A DNA stretch of 28,424 bases from NCBI GenBank assembly GCA_019114715.1, contig DXEZ01000308.1, positions 1 through 28,424 on the forward strand. The letters run 5' to 3'. Origin of the DNA: Candidatus Sphingobacterium stercoripullorum (GTDB lineage Bacteria; Bacteroidota; Bacteroidia; Sphingobacteriales; Sphingobacteriaceae). Position 1 is the first letter of the stretch; each line of letters begins with the position of its first letter. Below are positions 15,569 to 25,268 of the stretch, piece after piece. Position numbers and translations under genes: made by a program. The notes beneath the pieces were generated by a model. That model was not told the DNA's origin. It was given only the letters and a program-made list of their open reading frames with translations, and did not search any database.

Positions 15569-18500
15569 TTCCAATTAAATTAACCATTGAAGGAGTCTAC
15601 TCCTACCAGAAAAAACAAATAATAAATTTCCAAGAGCTCTCCCAAGCGGGGCTATTTGGGATATTCGGATCTGTAGGATCCGGTAAGTCCTCCATATTAG
15701 AGGCTATCACCTTCGCTTTATACGGAGATACGGAGCGATTGAGCAGAAACGACAGCCGGAATTACAACATGATGAACCTGCAGTCCGACAGTTCTTTATT
15801 TGATTTTGAATTCCTTAATCACAACAACGAGCGCTACCGTATTATTCGTGAATACAAAAGAAACGGAAAAAGGTTTGAAGATGTCGCAGTAAGGAAGGCA
15901 CAAACATACGCTTGGGACGGCTCAGAATGGATTCCGTTGGATGGCGTCAAAACGGAGGATATCATCGGCTTAAATTATAAAAACTTTAAGCGTACGATCA
16001 TCATTCCTCAAGGGAAGTTTCGAGACTTCATCGAGCTATCTCCTACCGATAGAACCAATATGCTGAAAGAGATCTTTGATCTTTACCGCTTTGATTTGGG
16101 GCCTAAAGCTAGGGGGCTAGCTGCAGAGACCAAAACTGTTTTAGATAATTTAACGGGGGAGCTGAAAGGATTTGAGGAGATCAATGAGCAGGAACTTAAA
16201 GGTGTGGAGAAGACTCTCAAAGAGGTCAATCTACAACTGCAAGAGGACAGTAAAAAACACGAAAAAACAAATGCCGAATTGCTCTTTTTAACCAGAGTTA
16301 AAGAGGACATGGATGCGCTTAAGGCAAAAACAGATGTCCTAGCCTATTTAACTTCCCAAAAGCCGCAAATGGAGGAGAGAGCCAAGGCGTTAGAAATATA
16401 TATGAAAGCACTGTATCAAGTGCAGCCTTTTATTAGGGCATACACAGAAAAAAATTCAGAGCTTACCAGCATCCTAAAAGAAAAGCAGCAGGTCGATAGC
16501 CGCCTGGTCACGCTTGAAGAACAGCAAGACAAAATAGAGCAGCAAAACATCTTCCATCAAAAAGAAGTGCAGCGCCTACCTGAACTAGATAGAAAAGCCG
16601 AACTATTAAAAGAATTAAAGGGTAAGCTATTAAGAGATCAAGAGCTGACTAAAGAAGAAAACCGGCATGCTAAGGGCGGAGCAGTTATTAAAGAAACCGA
16701 AGAGAGGATTAACAAAATAGCCGTCCATATAGCGGATTTAGACTCCGAGATTGAAGCATTAAGAAATGCTCAAATAAGCACCAAAGATCTACTGGATCTT
16801 GGCGCCTGGTACAACAAGCAGGAAGAGCTACTTAAGGAGCTGAACAAATGGTCTTCAGACTTACAGCAAAAAACAACTGAAGGAAGCGCAATTACTGGCT
16901 GGTTTAGCACTCAGGCATTGGATCCTTCTAGCAGCGAAGGGGTTTTAAAATCGCAACTAGATAACCAAAAAGAGCAGATAGCCAAGCTAGAAGCCGGATT
17001 AAATAAGTTGTCGCTGAAAGAAGAGCTCTCGAGGTTTGCCACCACGCTGCAGCACGGAGAGAGCTGCCCACTTTGCGGTTCCCTAGAGCATCCCGACCCG
17101 ATGCAAGCACACTCTAACGCTGAAGAAATAGGTGCTATAAACAAGCAGATCAGCTCTCTTAAGAACACCTATGAACAAATCCTTAAAACCCAAGGAGAAG
17201 CAGAGAGCAAGCGCAAGCAATTGGAGCAGATTGAAGCTCAAAAGTCTCAAATCACCCAGGAGGTATCTAAGGTCAACCAAAAGATAACTGAACACCGCTC
17301 TATCTTCCTGTGGAATGACTTTGATATGGACAACAAAACGCTCTTTGAAGAGCGGCATACTAAGGCCATTAAAACGGAACAAGAAAAAGTAAAGAAAGAA
17401 AAAGCAAGGAAAGAGCAACAAGATGCCTTAGAGTTAGAGCGCAAAAATCTGCGCAAATACGAAGAAGGGGTTCAAGAGATTGCCCATCGCATTAACCAGC
17501 TTAAAACAGCAAACAGCATCTTTACTGAGCGCCTGGAAAATCAAAATTATAAGCTAGAAGATTTCCCAACCACACCGAGTGAGGTGGACGGCTTGGAAAA
17601 TGACCTAATAGCAAGTCGCAATAAAATCACCAAAGAGCATGAGAGCTTTCAAGAAATCTATAAAAACTGGCACAATGAATACACCAGGTTAGGAGAAAAA
17701 GCGCGCATCTTTGAATCCCAAATCGACAAGCTCAAAACAAGTGTAGAAGCAAGCCTAAAGGAATTAAACATCAAAGTCAAAGAACATGGCTTTCAAACAA
17801 TAGATGAGGTTAATGAGATTTTAGAAAACAAGCTCAATATCCGAGATACGGAAGAGGAAATTCAAACATTCCAAGTCCTCTACCAAACGAGGTTCCAACA
17901 AGTGCAAACATTAAAGGAAAAACTCAAAGATCAATCTTTTGATCAAGAGCAATTCGATTTGCTAAAAACGCAAGAGGCAACTATCGCTCAGCAGTTAGAC
18001 CGGCTGAAAGACACTTTAGGAGGTCTCAGCAGTCAGCATGCGTTCCTCATCAAGAAGCTCGAAGAAAAGAAAAAGCTAGAGCAAGAGTTTAAAAAAACCA
18101 GCAATAGGTACGAAGAAATCAAAGTACTTGTGCAGCTATTCAACAGGAGTGGATTTGTCAACTACGTATCGGGAGTATGGCTAGAAAACATCGTTTCTTT
18201 AGCCAATGAGCGTTTCCATAGAATGACAAAAAACCAGCTCAGTCTGGTGCTCAGTGAGGATAACAATTTAGAGGTTATAGACTACCTCAATGAAGGAAAA
18301 AGGAGAAGTGTAAAGACTTTATCGGGCGGGCAGAGCTTTCAAGTTTCTTTAGCGCTAGCACTGGCACTTGCAGAAAGTGTGCAGAGCCTATCCAAAGCGG
18401 AGAAATCGTTTTTCTTTATCGATGAAGGGTTCGGGACTTTAGATTCCGACTCTGTGGATGTAGTTTTTGAGACGCTCAACCAATTAAACAAAGAAAACCG

Positions 18501-18612
18501 CATCGTAGGAATCATCTCCCATGTAGAAGCATTGCAAGAGCGCCTGGCTGCTTCATTGCATATACATAAAGATCCAAAAGAAGGAAGTTTGATTCAGGTT
18601 AACAGACCGTAA
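15565..18612 (+). CDS. sbcC: SbcCD nuclease, SbcC (Rad50-like ATPase) subunit
   Basis: ATP-driven partner of SbcD, of the SMC/Rad50 type. The 1015-aa chain has an N-terminal Walker A loop GSVGSGKSS (35-43). Two long coiled coils (about 190-490 and 530-850) are separated almost exactly at mid-length by the zinc hook CPLC (501-504), through which two SbcC arms join. The C-terminal ATPase half holds the ABC signature LSGGQSFQVSLALALALAE (919-937), Walker B FFFIDEGFGTLD with Asp953 and Glu954, and the final SHVEALQERL. All parts are intact. Coiled-coil regions are Lys/Glu/Gln-rich. It ends at a strong hairpin shared with the ara operon. Confidence 0.97.
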   Translation: MIPIKLTIEGVYSYQKKQIINFQELSQAGLFGIFGSVGSGKSSILEAITFALYGDTERLSRNDSRNYNMMNLQSDSSLFDFEFLNHNNERYRIIREYKRNGKRFEDVAVRKAQTYAWDGSEWIPLDGVKTEDIIGLNYKNFKRTIIIPQGKFRDFIELSPTDRTNMLKEIFDLYRFDLGPKARGLAAETKTVLDNLTGELKGFEEINEQELKGVEKTLKEVNLQLQEDSKKHEKTNAELLFLTRVKEDMDALKAKTDVLAYLTSQKPQMEERAKALEIYMKALYQVQPFIRAYTEKNSELTSILKEKQQVDSRLVTLEEQQDKIEQQNIFHQKEVQRLPELDRKAELLKELKGKLLRDQELTKEENRHAKGGAVIKETEERINKIAVHIADLDSEIEALRNAQISTKDLLDLGAWYNKQEELLKELNKWSSDLQQKTTEGSAITGWFSTQALDPSSSEGVLKSQLDNQKEQIAKLEAGLNKLSLKEELSRFATTLQHGESCPLCGSLEHPDPMQAHSNAEEIGAINKQISSLKNTYEQILKTQGEAESKRKQLEQIEAQKSQITQEVSKVNQKITEHRSIFLWNDFDMDNKTLFEERHTKAIKTEQEKVKKEKARKEQQDALELERKNLRKYEEGVQEIAHRINQLKTANSIFTERLENQNYKLEDFPTTPSEVDGLENDLIASRNKITKEHESFQEIYKNWHNEYTRLGEKARIFESQIDKLKTSVEASLKELNIKVKEHGFQTIDEVNEILENKLNIRDTEEEIQTFQVLYQTRFQQVQTLKEKLKDQSFDQEQFDLLKTQEATIAQQLDRLKDTLGGLSSQHAFLIKKLEEKKKLEQEFKKTSNRYEEIKVLVQLFNRSGFVNYVSGVWLENIVSLANERFHRMTKNQLSLVLSEDNNLEVIDYLNEGKRRSVKTLSGGQSFQVSLALALALAESVQSLSKAEKSFFFIDEGFGTLDSDSVDVVFETLNQLNKENRIVGIISHVEALQERLAASLHIHKDPKEGSLIQVNRP

Positions 18613-18618
18613 CTCATT

Positions 18619-18660
18619 AAAAAAAGCTCCCTAGGCAATAACCATGGGAGCTTTTTAAAA
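18619..18660. terminator. Bidirectional terminator between sbcC and the ara operon
   Basis: An 11-bp perfect stem, AAAAAGCTCCC (18621-18631) with GGGAGCTTTTT (18646-18656), around a 14-base loop. T-runs appear on both strands, so it can end sbcDC transcription on + and the ara operon on -. It lies seven bases after the sbcC stop and about 50 bases past the symporter stop. Confidence 0.9.
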
Positions 18661-18711
18661 AACAAAACACTACTTATCAATTACAGCATAAACCACATGC
18701 TGATGTAAGTC

Positions 18712-20463
18712 TTAACTGAAGTAAACATAAATGGCAATTATTATCAGTATTACTAAAGAAGAGGTAATGACATCCCATTTGTTCCAACTTCTTCTCGTTG
18801 CTGCTTTATCTTCCGCACTCACAGTACCAAAGGTTAACCCTTTGATCTGCTCGTAAGAAGGCTGCTCGCTCATGTAACTCACAACGAACATAACAATCAA
18901 ACTAATAATAAAGATTACCATACTGTAATACTGGAAGAACATGTTGTTAATGATCCACAAAAACGACCCTTCCGTATAACTAAAATCATCGATCAGCTTG
19001 ATGGGAGTATCTACTGCCAATCTAAATATACCGAGTAAAAACCCAACGTATAATGCGGCAAGACACCCTTTAGCATTTAAGCGCTTATGGAAGATCCCTG
19101 CAAAAAACACTACAGCAATAGGTGGCGCTAGATACGATTGAATACCTTGCAAGTAATCATAAAGACCTTTCCCTCCACGAATAACTGGAATCCACAATAG
19201 CCCGATAACTATCATCACTACTGTTGCCATTCTTCCCATGAAAACAAGCTCCTTTTGGCTTACGTTGGGCTTGAGTTTAGAATAGAAGTCTATGGTAAAT
19301 AGTGTGGAAGAAGCATTAAAGGCTCCCGCTAAGGAACTCATCAGTGCTGCAAACAATCCAGCTACTACCAATCCACGGACACCTACAGGTAAAATATGCA
19401 TAACCATTAATGGGAAAGCTTGTTGCGCCTGATCACGGATAATCTCACCGTTGGCATCTAAGAGCTCCTGCCCTAGTATGGGCATTTTACCACTAACTGC
19501 TAATGCATAGCTTATAATTCCAGGAATAATGAAGATAAATACTGGGAATAATTTAAAGAATGCCGCAGCAATTGCTCCACGACGAGCTTGAGTTTCATTC
19601 GCAGCTCCTAAGACACGCTGAACGATATATTGATCCGTTGTCCAATACCATAGACCGATAATTGGAGCACAGAACAACATACCAATCCATGGGTAGTTGT
19701 CGTTAAAATACCAGGCCATTTTTGCCGATTCTTTAACGGGCTTCCAAGTATTCTCTACGCCTTCAGGAACAATAGGCTTCCACAGGTTGAACATCTCATC
19801 CCCTACTGTAGCCTTTAGCTCTCCCCATCCACCGATAGCTTGAAGTCCTAAAATCGTCACTAATGATGCACCGATTATAAGTATTACTGTTTGGAAGGCT
19901 TCCGTATAGGCTACGGCTTTCATACCACCTAAAACGGTATAAATTCCTGTCAGCACAATAATCAGAATCGATCCAATCCAGAAACTATCCAGTCCCATAA
20001 AGTTCATCTCCGGTATTAAAGCATTAAACACCATACCACCAGCGTAAACACCTACCGCTAACTTGGTAAGGATATAGGCAATTAAGGAGATGGCCGATAA
20101 TACGGTCCTTGCTCTACCTGAAAACCTTTTTTCCAGGAACTCCGGCATGGTAAAGACCTTGGAGCGTAAGTAAAAAGGCATAAGAACCCAGGCGAGAACT
20201 ATAAGACACCAGGCTTGCAACTCGTAGTGTGCCATTGCTACACCGTCGGTTGCTCCTGAACCCGCTAGTCCTACTAGGTGCTCAGAACCAATATTGGAAG
20301 CAAAAATTGAGGAACCGATTACAAACCAGCCTAAATTCTTACCTGCTAAAAAATAGTCCTTTGCTGAATTATTACGCTTCATGATGGACCAGATTGCAAT
20401 TGCTGCAATTATTACAAAATAAAGGGCAATTACTAACCAGTCTGTTGTTTCTAATAAATTCAT
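18712..20463 (-). CDS. Sodium/sugar symporter (SSS family), probable L-arabinose importer
   Basis: Sodium-driven sugar importer of the inner membrane, related to SGLT/vSGLT. The 583-aa protein starts MNLLETTDWLVIALYFVIIAAIAIWS and shows SSS features: KDYFLAGKNLGWFVIGSSIFASNIGSEHLVGLAGSG split over about 35-70 (short pieces YFLAGK and ASNIGSEHLVGLAGSG), GIYTVLGGMKAVAYTE near the middle, and 14 or so hydrophobic helices to the C-terminal IIIAIYVYF. It is the last gene of araBDA on the same strand, 47 bp after araA, which is the evidence for arabinose as substrate. SSS proteins accept many sugars, so this is inference from context. The operon terminates about 50 bp later. Confidence 0.88.
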   Translation of the reverse strand: MNLLETTDWLVIALYFVIIAAIAIWSIMKRNNSAKDYFLAGKNLGWFVIGSSIFASNIGSEHLVGLAGSGATDGVAMAHYELQAWCLIVLAWVLMPFYLRSKVFTMPEFLEKRFSGRARTVLSAISLIAYILTKLAVGVYAGGMVFNALIPEMNFMGLDSFWIGSILIIVLTGIYTVLGGMKAVAYTEAFQTVILIIGASLVTILGLQAIGGWGELKATVGDEMFNLWKPIVPEGVENTWKPVKESAKMAWYFNDNYPWIGMLFCAPIIGLWYWTTDQYIVQRVLGAANETQARRGAIAAAFFKLFPVFIFIIPGIISYALAVSGKMPILGQELLDANGEIIRDQAQQAFPLMVMHILPVGVRGLVVAGLFAALMSSLAGAFNASSTLFTIDFYSKLKPNVSQKELVFMGRMATVVMIVIGLLWIPVIRGGKGLYDYLQGIQSYLAPPIAVVFFAGIFHKRLNAKGCLAALYVGFLLGIFRLAVDTPIKLIDDFSYTEGSFLWIINNMFFQYYSMVIFIISLIVMFVVSYMSEQPSYEQIKGLTFGTVSAEDKAATRRSWNKWDVITSSLVILIIIAIYVYFS

Positions 20464-20510
20464 ATCATTGGGAGTTTATAATGACTTTTGATTAAGTCTA
20501 TATCGTTTGC

Positions 20511-22010
20511 TTATTTCTCTGTATAGTATTTATCGTTCCATAACAGTTCTTTCTGCAACTGATAAAGGTCCGTATCTTTTCCAATATGTACAACCTCTAT
20601 ATTTGCAAAAGCAGCAAAATCTCTAAAGTGCTCCAAAGACAAATTCTGGCTGTATACGGTGTGATGGGCTCCTGCAGCATAAATCCATCCTGAGGCAGCC
20701 ACCTGTAAGCTTGGTAGCGGTTTCCAAAAAACCCGTGCTACGGGAAGCTTAGGCATATCTTTATTGGGGTTAATTCCTACAACATCGTTCACTACCAATC
20801 GAAATCTACCACCCATATCTACTAAACTCGCGTTCAGTGCTTTTTCTGCTGGATCGCCGTCAAATACAAGACGCGCAGGATCGTCCTTACCACCGATTGA
20901 TAAAGGATGTACCTCAAGGCGCGGCTTTTCACTGGTTAGCGAAGGGTCTACCTCAAGCATATGGGCACCGAGCACCATTTCTTCTCCTTTTTTAAGGTGA
21001 TAGGTATAATCTTCCATAAAGCTATTTCCACCTTTCAGTCCTGCACCCATCACTTTGGCAGCTCGGACTAAAGCAGCAGTTTTCCAATCGCCCTCTCCGG
21101 CATATCCATAGCCTTGCTCCATTAACCTTTGCGTGGCGATACCCGGCAATTGCTTCATGCCGTACAAGTCTTCGAAAGTATTGGAAAAACCTTTAAAGCC
21201 ACCTTGCTCTAAAAACTTTTTCATGCCCAGCTCTATCTGTGCAGCATCGATCAAGTTTTGTCTCTTGCTTCCCGATTCCTGAACATTTTCCGCTAAAGTA
21301 TAAGTACTTTCATACTCTTTAATTAGCTCCTGAACCTCCGCGTCACTTACGGCATCAATAACTTTCACTAAATCACCTACCGCATAGGTGTTTACCGAGA
21401 AACCAAACCTTTCTTCTGCTGCAACCTTGTCTCCGTCGGTCACCGATACTTCACGCATATTATCGCCAAAACGGGCAAACTTAGCTCCTTGCCAATCCTG
21501 CCATGCGGCACAAGCGCGAGCCCAAGAGTCAACAGACTTCAGCACATCTTCATCCTTCCAGTACCCAGTGACAACTTTCCGCTGCTTCCCGAGCTTGGAT
21601 ACGATATGCCCAAACTCTCTATCACCATGGGCACTTTGGTTTAGATTCATAAAATCCATATCAATAGAGTCCCAAGGGATCTCACTATTGTATTGCGTAT
21701 GTAAGTGAAGCAGGGGCTTCTGTAGAGCCTTAAGTCCTCTTATCCACATCTTTGCCGGCGAAAATGTGTGCATCCAAGTTACTACACCTATACATTTTTT
21801 ATCCGAGCTTGCCTCAACAAGCGTATCGAATATGGAGTCGCTTGTCGTTAATACAGGCTTAAAAACTACGGATACAGAAATATCCTCCGAATCATTCAAG
21901 TAGTCAGCTATTTCTTTAGCGTGGTCAGCTACTTGCTTAATGGTTTCCTCTCCGTATAAATGCTGGCTTCCAGTTAAAAACCAAACTTGAAATTCTTTTA
22001 AATCTATCAT
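20511..22010 (-). CDS. araA: L-arabinose isomerase
   Basis: Converts L-arabinose to L-ribulose, the first catabolic step, in the cytoplasm with Mn2+. The 499 aa match the 500 of the E. coli enzyme. Visible family segments: VWFLTGSQHLYGEE (9-22), VTWMHTFSPAKMWI, AEGDWKTAALVRA with a metal-ligand Glu, LGAHMLEVDPSL with the second Glu, and AAGAHHTVYSQNL with a conserved His near the C terminus. It lies 26 bp after araD and 47 bp before the symporter gene in the same operon. Nothing looks broken. Confidence 0.97.
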   Translation of the reverse strand: MIDLKEFQVWFLTGSQHLYGEETIKQVADHAKEIADYLNDSEDISVSVVFKPVLTTSDSIFDTLVEASSDKKCIGVVTWMHTFSPAKMWIRGLKALQKPLLHLHTQYNSEIPWDSIDMDFMNLNQSAHGDREFGHIVSKLGKQRKVVTGYWKDEDVLKSVDSWARACAAWQDWQGAKFARFGDNMREVSVTDGDKVAAEERFGFSVNTYAVGDLVKVIDAVSDAEVQELIKEYESTYTLAENVQESGSKRQNLIDAAQIELGMKKFLEQGGFKGFSNTFEDLYGMKQLPGIATQRLMEQGYGYAGEGDWKTAALVRAAKVMGAGLKGGNSFMEDYTYHLKKGEEMVLGAHMLEVDPSLTSEKPRLEVHPLSIGGKDDPARLVFDGDPAEKALNASLVDMGGRFRLVVNDVVGINPNKDMPKLPVARVFWKPLPSLQVAASGWIYAAGAHHTVYSQNLSLEHFRDFAAFANIEVVHIGKDTDLYQLQKELLWNDKYYTEK

Positions 22011-22036
22011 GCTATATTTTTATCGTTATTTTAGAA

Positions 22037-22735
22037 TTATTGTCCATAGTAAGAATCTGGACCGTGTTTACGTTCATAATGCTTGTTTATTAAAGACTGT
22101 TTTAGTCTTGGAGCGTTGGGATTAATCTGCTCGGTCAACCAAGCCATTTTTGCCACCTCTTCTAATACGGCGCTGTTGTACACGGCCTTTTTAGGATCTT
22201 TACTCCAGGTAAATGGGGCATGATTCCCCACCAGTACCATTTCCACTTCCTTATAGTCTATGCGCTCTACTTTAAAATGATCTAAAATCTGAAAACCTGT
22301 TTCATACTCGTAGTTCCCTTTAATCTGCTCATCAGACATTGGCGGAGCACACGGAATGTCTTTCGTTAAGTGGTCGGCATGAGTCGTTCCAAAAATTGGA
22401 ATAGGCCTTTGACTTTGTGCCCATGCCGTAGCATAGGTGGAGTGTGTATGGGAAATTGCATTGATATCCTCCCAATGTTTATACAATACAGCGTGCGTTT
22501 TTGTATCGGATGAAGGATTTAGTTCCCCTTCAATTATATTACCGTCAAAATCAACAATCACCATGTCTTGGACTTGTAAATCTTCATACGGTACGCCACT
22601 AGGCTTTATAGCGAATACATTTTCATTGCGATCTGCTACGCTCACATTTCCGAATGTAAAAAGTACTAAGTTTAACTCGGGCAGTAAGAGATTCTGCTTG
22701 TAGGCCTCTTCTTTTATATTTTGGTATTTACTCAT
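22037..22735 (-). CDS. araD: L-ribulose-5-phosphate 4-epimerase
   Basis: Zinc enzyme of the class II aldolase fold that turns L-ribulose 5-phosphate into D-xylulose 5-phosphate for the pentose phosphate pathway. Zinc ligands are visible: ISHTHSTYA (His96, His98) and GNHAPF (His172). The phosphate-binding N-terminal motif FGNVSVADR (28-36) and IKPSGVPY are also present, as is GTTHADH. The 232-aa length is typical (E. coli 231). The gene begins nine bases after araB and is followed by araA after 26, so araBDA are cotranscribed. Confidence 0.96.
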   Translation of the reverse strand: MSKYQNIKEEAYKQNLLLPELNLVLFTFGNVSVADRNENVFAIKPSGVPYEDLQVQDMVIVDFDGNIIEGELNPSSDTKTHAVLYKHWEDINAISHTHSTYATAWAQSQRPIPIFGTTHADHLTKDIPCAPPMSDEQIKGNYEYETGFQILDHFKVERIDYKEVEMVLVGNHAPFTWSKDPKKAVYNSAVLEEVAKMAWLTEQINPNAPRLKQSLINKHYERKHGPDSYYGQ

Positions 22736-22744
22736 GTTTATTGT

Positions 22745-24379
22745 TTATTTAGTCATTTCAGTTTCGATAAAACCACCTAATTGCTGGTACTTCTGATACC
22801 TCTTTTGGAAGTATTCATGCTTATCGGCATCTGGTAAATATTCACGCTCGAACCCTTGTCCCATTTCTTTCATCGCCTCCTCCACTTTATCGTATACTCC
22901 AGCGGCGGTTGCGGCGAACATGGCGGCTCCCAAAGCACAAGTTTGCTCCGAGCTATGCACCTTGATGGTCATTCCCGATACATCTGCCATGGTTTGCATG
23001 ATGTAAGGTGATTTTTTTGGAATACCCCCCAGGGCAATCAATCCACGAACAGGAATTCCTTCCTCAATGAACCTATCGGCAATAGCCTTAGCTCCAAAAC
23101 AAGCCGCTTCAACCAGCGCCTGGTATATATGCTCAGGCCTAGTGGATAAATTCAAGCCAATTACGGCGGACTTCAACCACTGATTGGCATCGGGTGTTCT
23201 CCGACCATTCAACCAATCTAGAGCCATCTCTCTATGCTCGGTGAGCTTAGATGCTGCATCATTCAGTTCATTTAAAATATTATCTTCAATCTTCTGTGCT
23301 AATTCCTTGTCCTCCACCCATTGCAAAGGCCAGCTTAGCAACTTTTTAAACCAAGCGAAGGTGTCTCCAAAGCTGGATTGCCCCGCTTCTAACCCTATCA
23401 TTCCAGGAATTACTGAGCCGTCTACTTGCCCACAAATCCCGCGGACCGTGTTGTCCTTCATATCTTCTTTTGGGGCAACTAAAATATCACAAGTGGACGT
23501 GCCTATCACTTTACTCAGGTAGTAAGGTTCAATTTGCCCGCCTACTGCTCCCATGTGGCAGTCGAAAGCACCCACGCCAATTACGACATCTGTACTAAGG
23601 CCTAATTTCTCTGCCCAATACGTACTCAGCTTGCCTGCTGGGTGATCCGATGAATACACCTGGTGTGGTAATCTGTCTGCGGCACCATCCAATAAAGGGT
23701 CTAAAGATTTAAAAAAGTCATTGGGCGGAAAGCCTCCAAACTCTTCAGACCAAAGGCATTTATGGCCGGCAGCACAAACGCTCCTTTTTAGCTCCTTTAC
23801 ATCCTTCCCTCCGGTTAATAAAAACGGCATCCAATCGCAGTGCTCGACCCAGGTATAAGCCTGCTCTCTCACCTGCTCATCGATTCGGATGATGTGCAAC
23901 ATTTTCGCCCAAAACCACTCCGCAGAATAAATTCCACCGACATATTTCAAGTAATCAATGGCAAAGCCTTCAGAATGGCTATTTATTTCCTCTGCTTCGT
24001 GAACTGCCGTGTGGTCCTTCCACAGGATAAACATCGCATTAGGGTTATCCTGAAACTCAGGCAATAAAGCTAGTGGTGTACCTTCTTTATTTACCGCAAC
24101 TGGGGTAGATCCCGTTGTGTCCATGGATATACCAACAACATTAGAGGCGATCTCTTTTCCCACCTGGGCTAAACAACCCAAAATCACCTCTTCCATACAC
24201 TCCACATAATCCAATGGATGCTGACGGAATTGATTGTTATCGTAATCGCAGTACAGTCTCTTTTTCCACCTAGGGTACTCTGCAACGGCAGTGGATAATT
24301 CGCGTCCATCTTTACTGGAAACCAGCATGGCCCGTACCGAATCACTTCCAAAATCTAACCCTATAACATATTTCTCCAT
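22745..24379 (-). CDS. araB: L-ribulokinase
   Basis: FGGY-family kinase that phosphorylates L-ribulose to L-ribulose 5-phosphate. The 544-aa protein has the N-terminal ATPase loop GLDFGSDSVRAMLV (8-21), the second GISMDTTGSTPVAV, the substrate region GVGAFDCHMGAVGG and a C-terminal FGGY segment ALGGIPKKSPYIMQ. E. coli AraB has 566 residues. It is the first structural gene after araR, with a 74-bp gap that holds a 25-bp element almost identical to one upstream of araR. So it probably has its own AraR-controlled promoter. Other FGGY kinases differ in the substrate region; the neighbours settle arabinose. Confidence 0.95.
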   Translation of the reverse strand: MEKYVIGLDFGSDSVRAMLVSSKDGRELSTAVAEYPRWKKRLYCDYDNNQFRQHPLDYVECMEEVILGCLAQVGKEIASNVVGISMDTTGSTPVAVNKEGTPLALLPEFQDNPNAMFILWKDHTAVHEAEEINSHSEGFAIDYLKYVGGIYSAEWFWAKMLHIIRIDEQVREQAYTWVEHCDWMPFLLTGGKDVKELKRSVCAAGHKCLWSEEFGGFPPNDFFKSLDPLLDGAADRLPHQVYSSDHPAGKLSTYWAEKLGLSTDVVIGVGAFDCHMGAVGGQIEPYYLSKVIGTSTCDILVAPKEDMKDNTVRGICGQVDGSVIPGMIGLEAGQSSFGDTFAWFKKLLSWPLQWVEDKELAQKIEDNILNELNDAASKLTEHREMALDWLNGRRTPDANQWLKSAVIGLNLSTRPEHIYQALVEAACFGAKAIADRFIEEGIPVRGLIALGGIPKKSPYIMQTMADVSGMTIKVHSSEQTCALGAAMFAATAAGVYDKVEEAMKEMGQGFEREYLPDADKHEYFQKRYQKYQQLGGFIETEMTK

Positions 24380-24393
24380 AGTATTGATAGTCT

Positions 24394-24418
24394 ATTATTG
24401 TTATTTTGACACTTATAA
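24394..24418 (-). promoter_or_regulatory. Predicted AraR operator upstream of araB
   Basis: A 25-bp element in the araR-araB gap. On the - strand it contains TTATAAGTGTCAAAA and then ACA and TAAT; TGTCAAAATAACA forms a TGT-N7-ACA dyad (24399-24411). It matches the element upstream of araR at 21 of 25 positions. A -7-like TATAAGTG is at its left side, but the -33 spacing there is weak. It lies 15 bases before the araB start. Confidence 0.55.
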
Positions 24419-24453
24419 AATCGTGCCTTTATATTTGGGGACAACCCCTCTTT

Positions 24454-25155
24454 TTAATAATCCGGATTGGGCATAAAGTTTATAAACTTCTTAAACTTAG
24501 CCCGGTATGTTTCCTGATCCAGTTGGTAATAATAAGCTCCTTTTTTTGAACTTGATTTATCCTTCTCGTCTTGCTTAACTAGCAACTTAGTTGACCGCAG
24601 CTTCCGAACAAAATTTCTTTTATCCAGCTCCACATCATATACCTGCTCATAAAGAGAGGTAATTTGAGGAATCGTAAAATTAGTGGGTAAAAGTTCAAAT
24701 AAAATGGGGTGCTGCGAGGCTTTATACCTTAATCTACCTATAGCCTCCTCTACCATGTGATCGTGATCGAAAATAAGTCTTGGAATCCTGTCCAGCTTAA
24801 ACCACACAGGATGGTACTTATCGGTTATTTGCATCTGGTATTGATCGATATCGATCAAGGCAAAATACGTCATACTCACTGTTCTAGAAGTAGGTTCACG
24901 AGTGGGATCTGAAAACAAGGTAAGTGGCTCTAAGTAAACCTCTTTTAAACCAGTCAGGTCGTAAAGAATTCTACTTGCTGCTTGATCTGCAGTTTCCTTA
25001 GGCCCTACAAATCCGCCCATTAAACTCCATTTCCCCTTTTCCGGTTCAAAACCTCTTTTTATTAAAAGAAGCTTTAAATCTTGGCCATCAAAGCCAAAAA
25101 CTATACAGTCAACCGCTAAAAGAACTGGGGTTTGCTTATTGTAAATTTTAATCAT
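24454..25155 (-). CDS. araR: Nudix-fold transcription regulator of arabinose genes (AraR)
   Basis: A 233-aa regulator: an N-terminal Nudix-fold domain (about 8-140) and a C-terminal winged helix (about 155-225, ITSLYEQVYDVELDKRNFVRKLRSTKLLV in two pieces). The Nudix box region (48-70) keeps Gly48, Glu54, Arg62 and Gly69, but the REuxEE core is RILYDL, so the metal-binding glutamates are lost and hydrolysis is unlikely. Regulators of this build include NrtR and the AraR known in Bacteroides thetaiotaomicron, which senses L-arabinose. The position at the head of araBDA and the paired operators support the AraR role. The effector is inferred. Start ATG at 25155 reads MIKIYNKQTPVLLAVD. Confidence 0.85.
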   Translation of the reverse strand: MIKIYNKQTPVLLAVDCIVFGFDGQDLKLLLIKRGFEPEKGKWSLMGGFVGPKETADQAASRILYDLTGLKEVYLEPLTLFSDPTREPTSRTVSMTYFALIDIDQYQMQITDKYHPVWFKLDRIPRLIFDHDHMVEEAIGRLRYKASQHPILFELLPTNFTIPQITSLYEQVYDVELDKRNFVRKLRSTKLLVKQDEKDKSSSKKGAYYYQLDQETYRAKFKKFINFMPNPDY

Positions 25156-25268
25156 CTACAGGTGGTATTTTCCATTCTCTAAAAAACTTACTTTTTTAAT
25201 GCTAGTCTTCACAATACCGGTAGCAAATTCTCATTCATCGAGCTACCTGGTTGTCTTACACAATTAAA

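Noticed and set aside
24437..24448. GGGG-ACAA-CCCC hairpin after araR as a terminator
   Set aside because: The stem is only four base pairs and no T-run follows it on the - strand; it is more likely chance or a minor leader structure.
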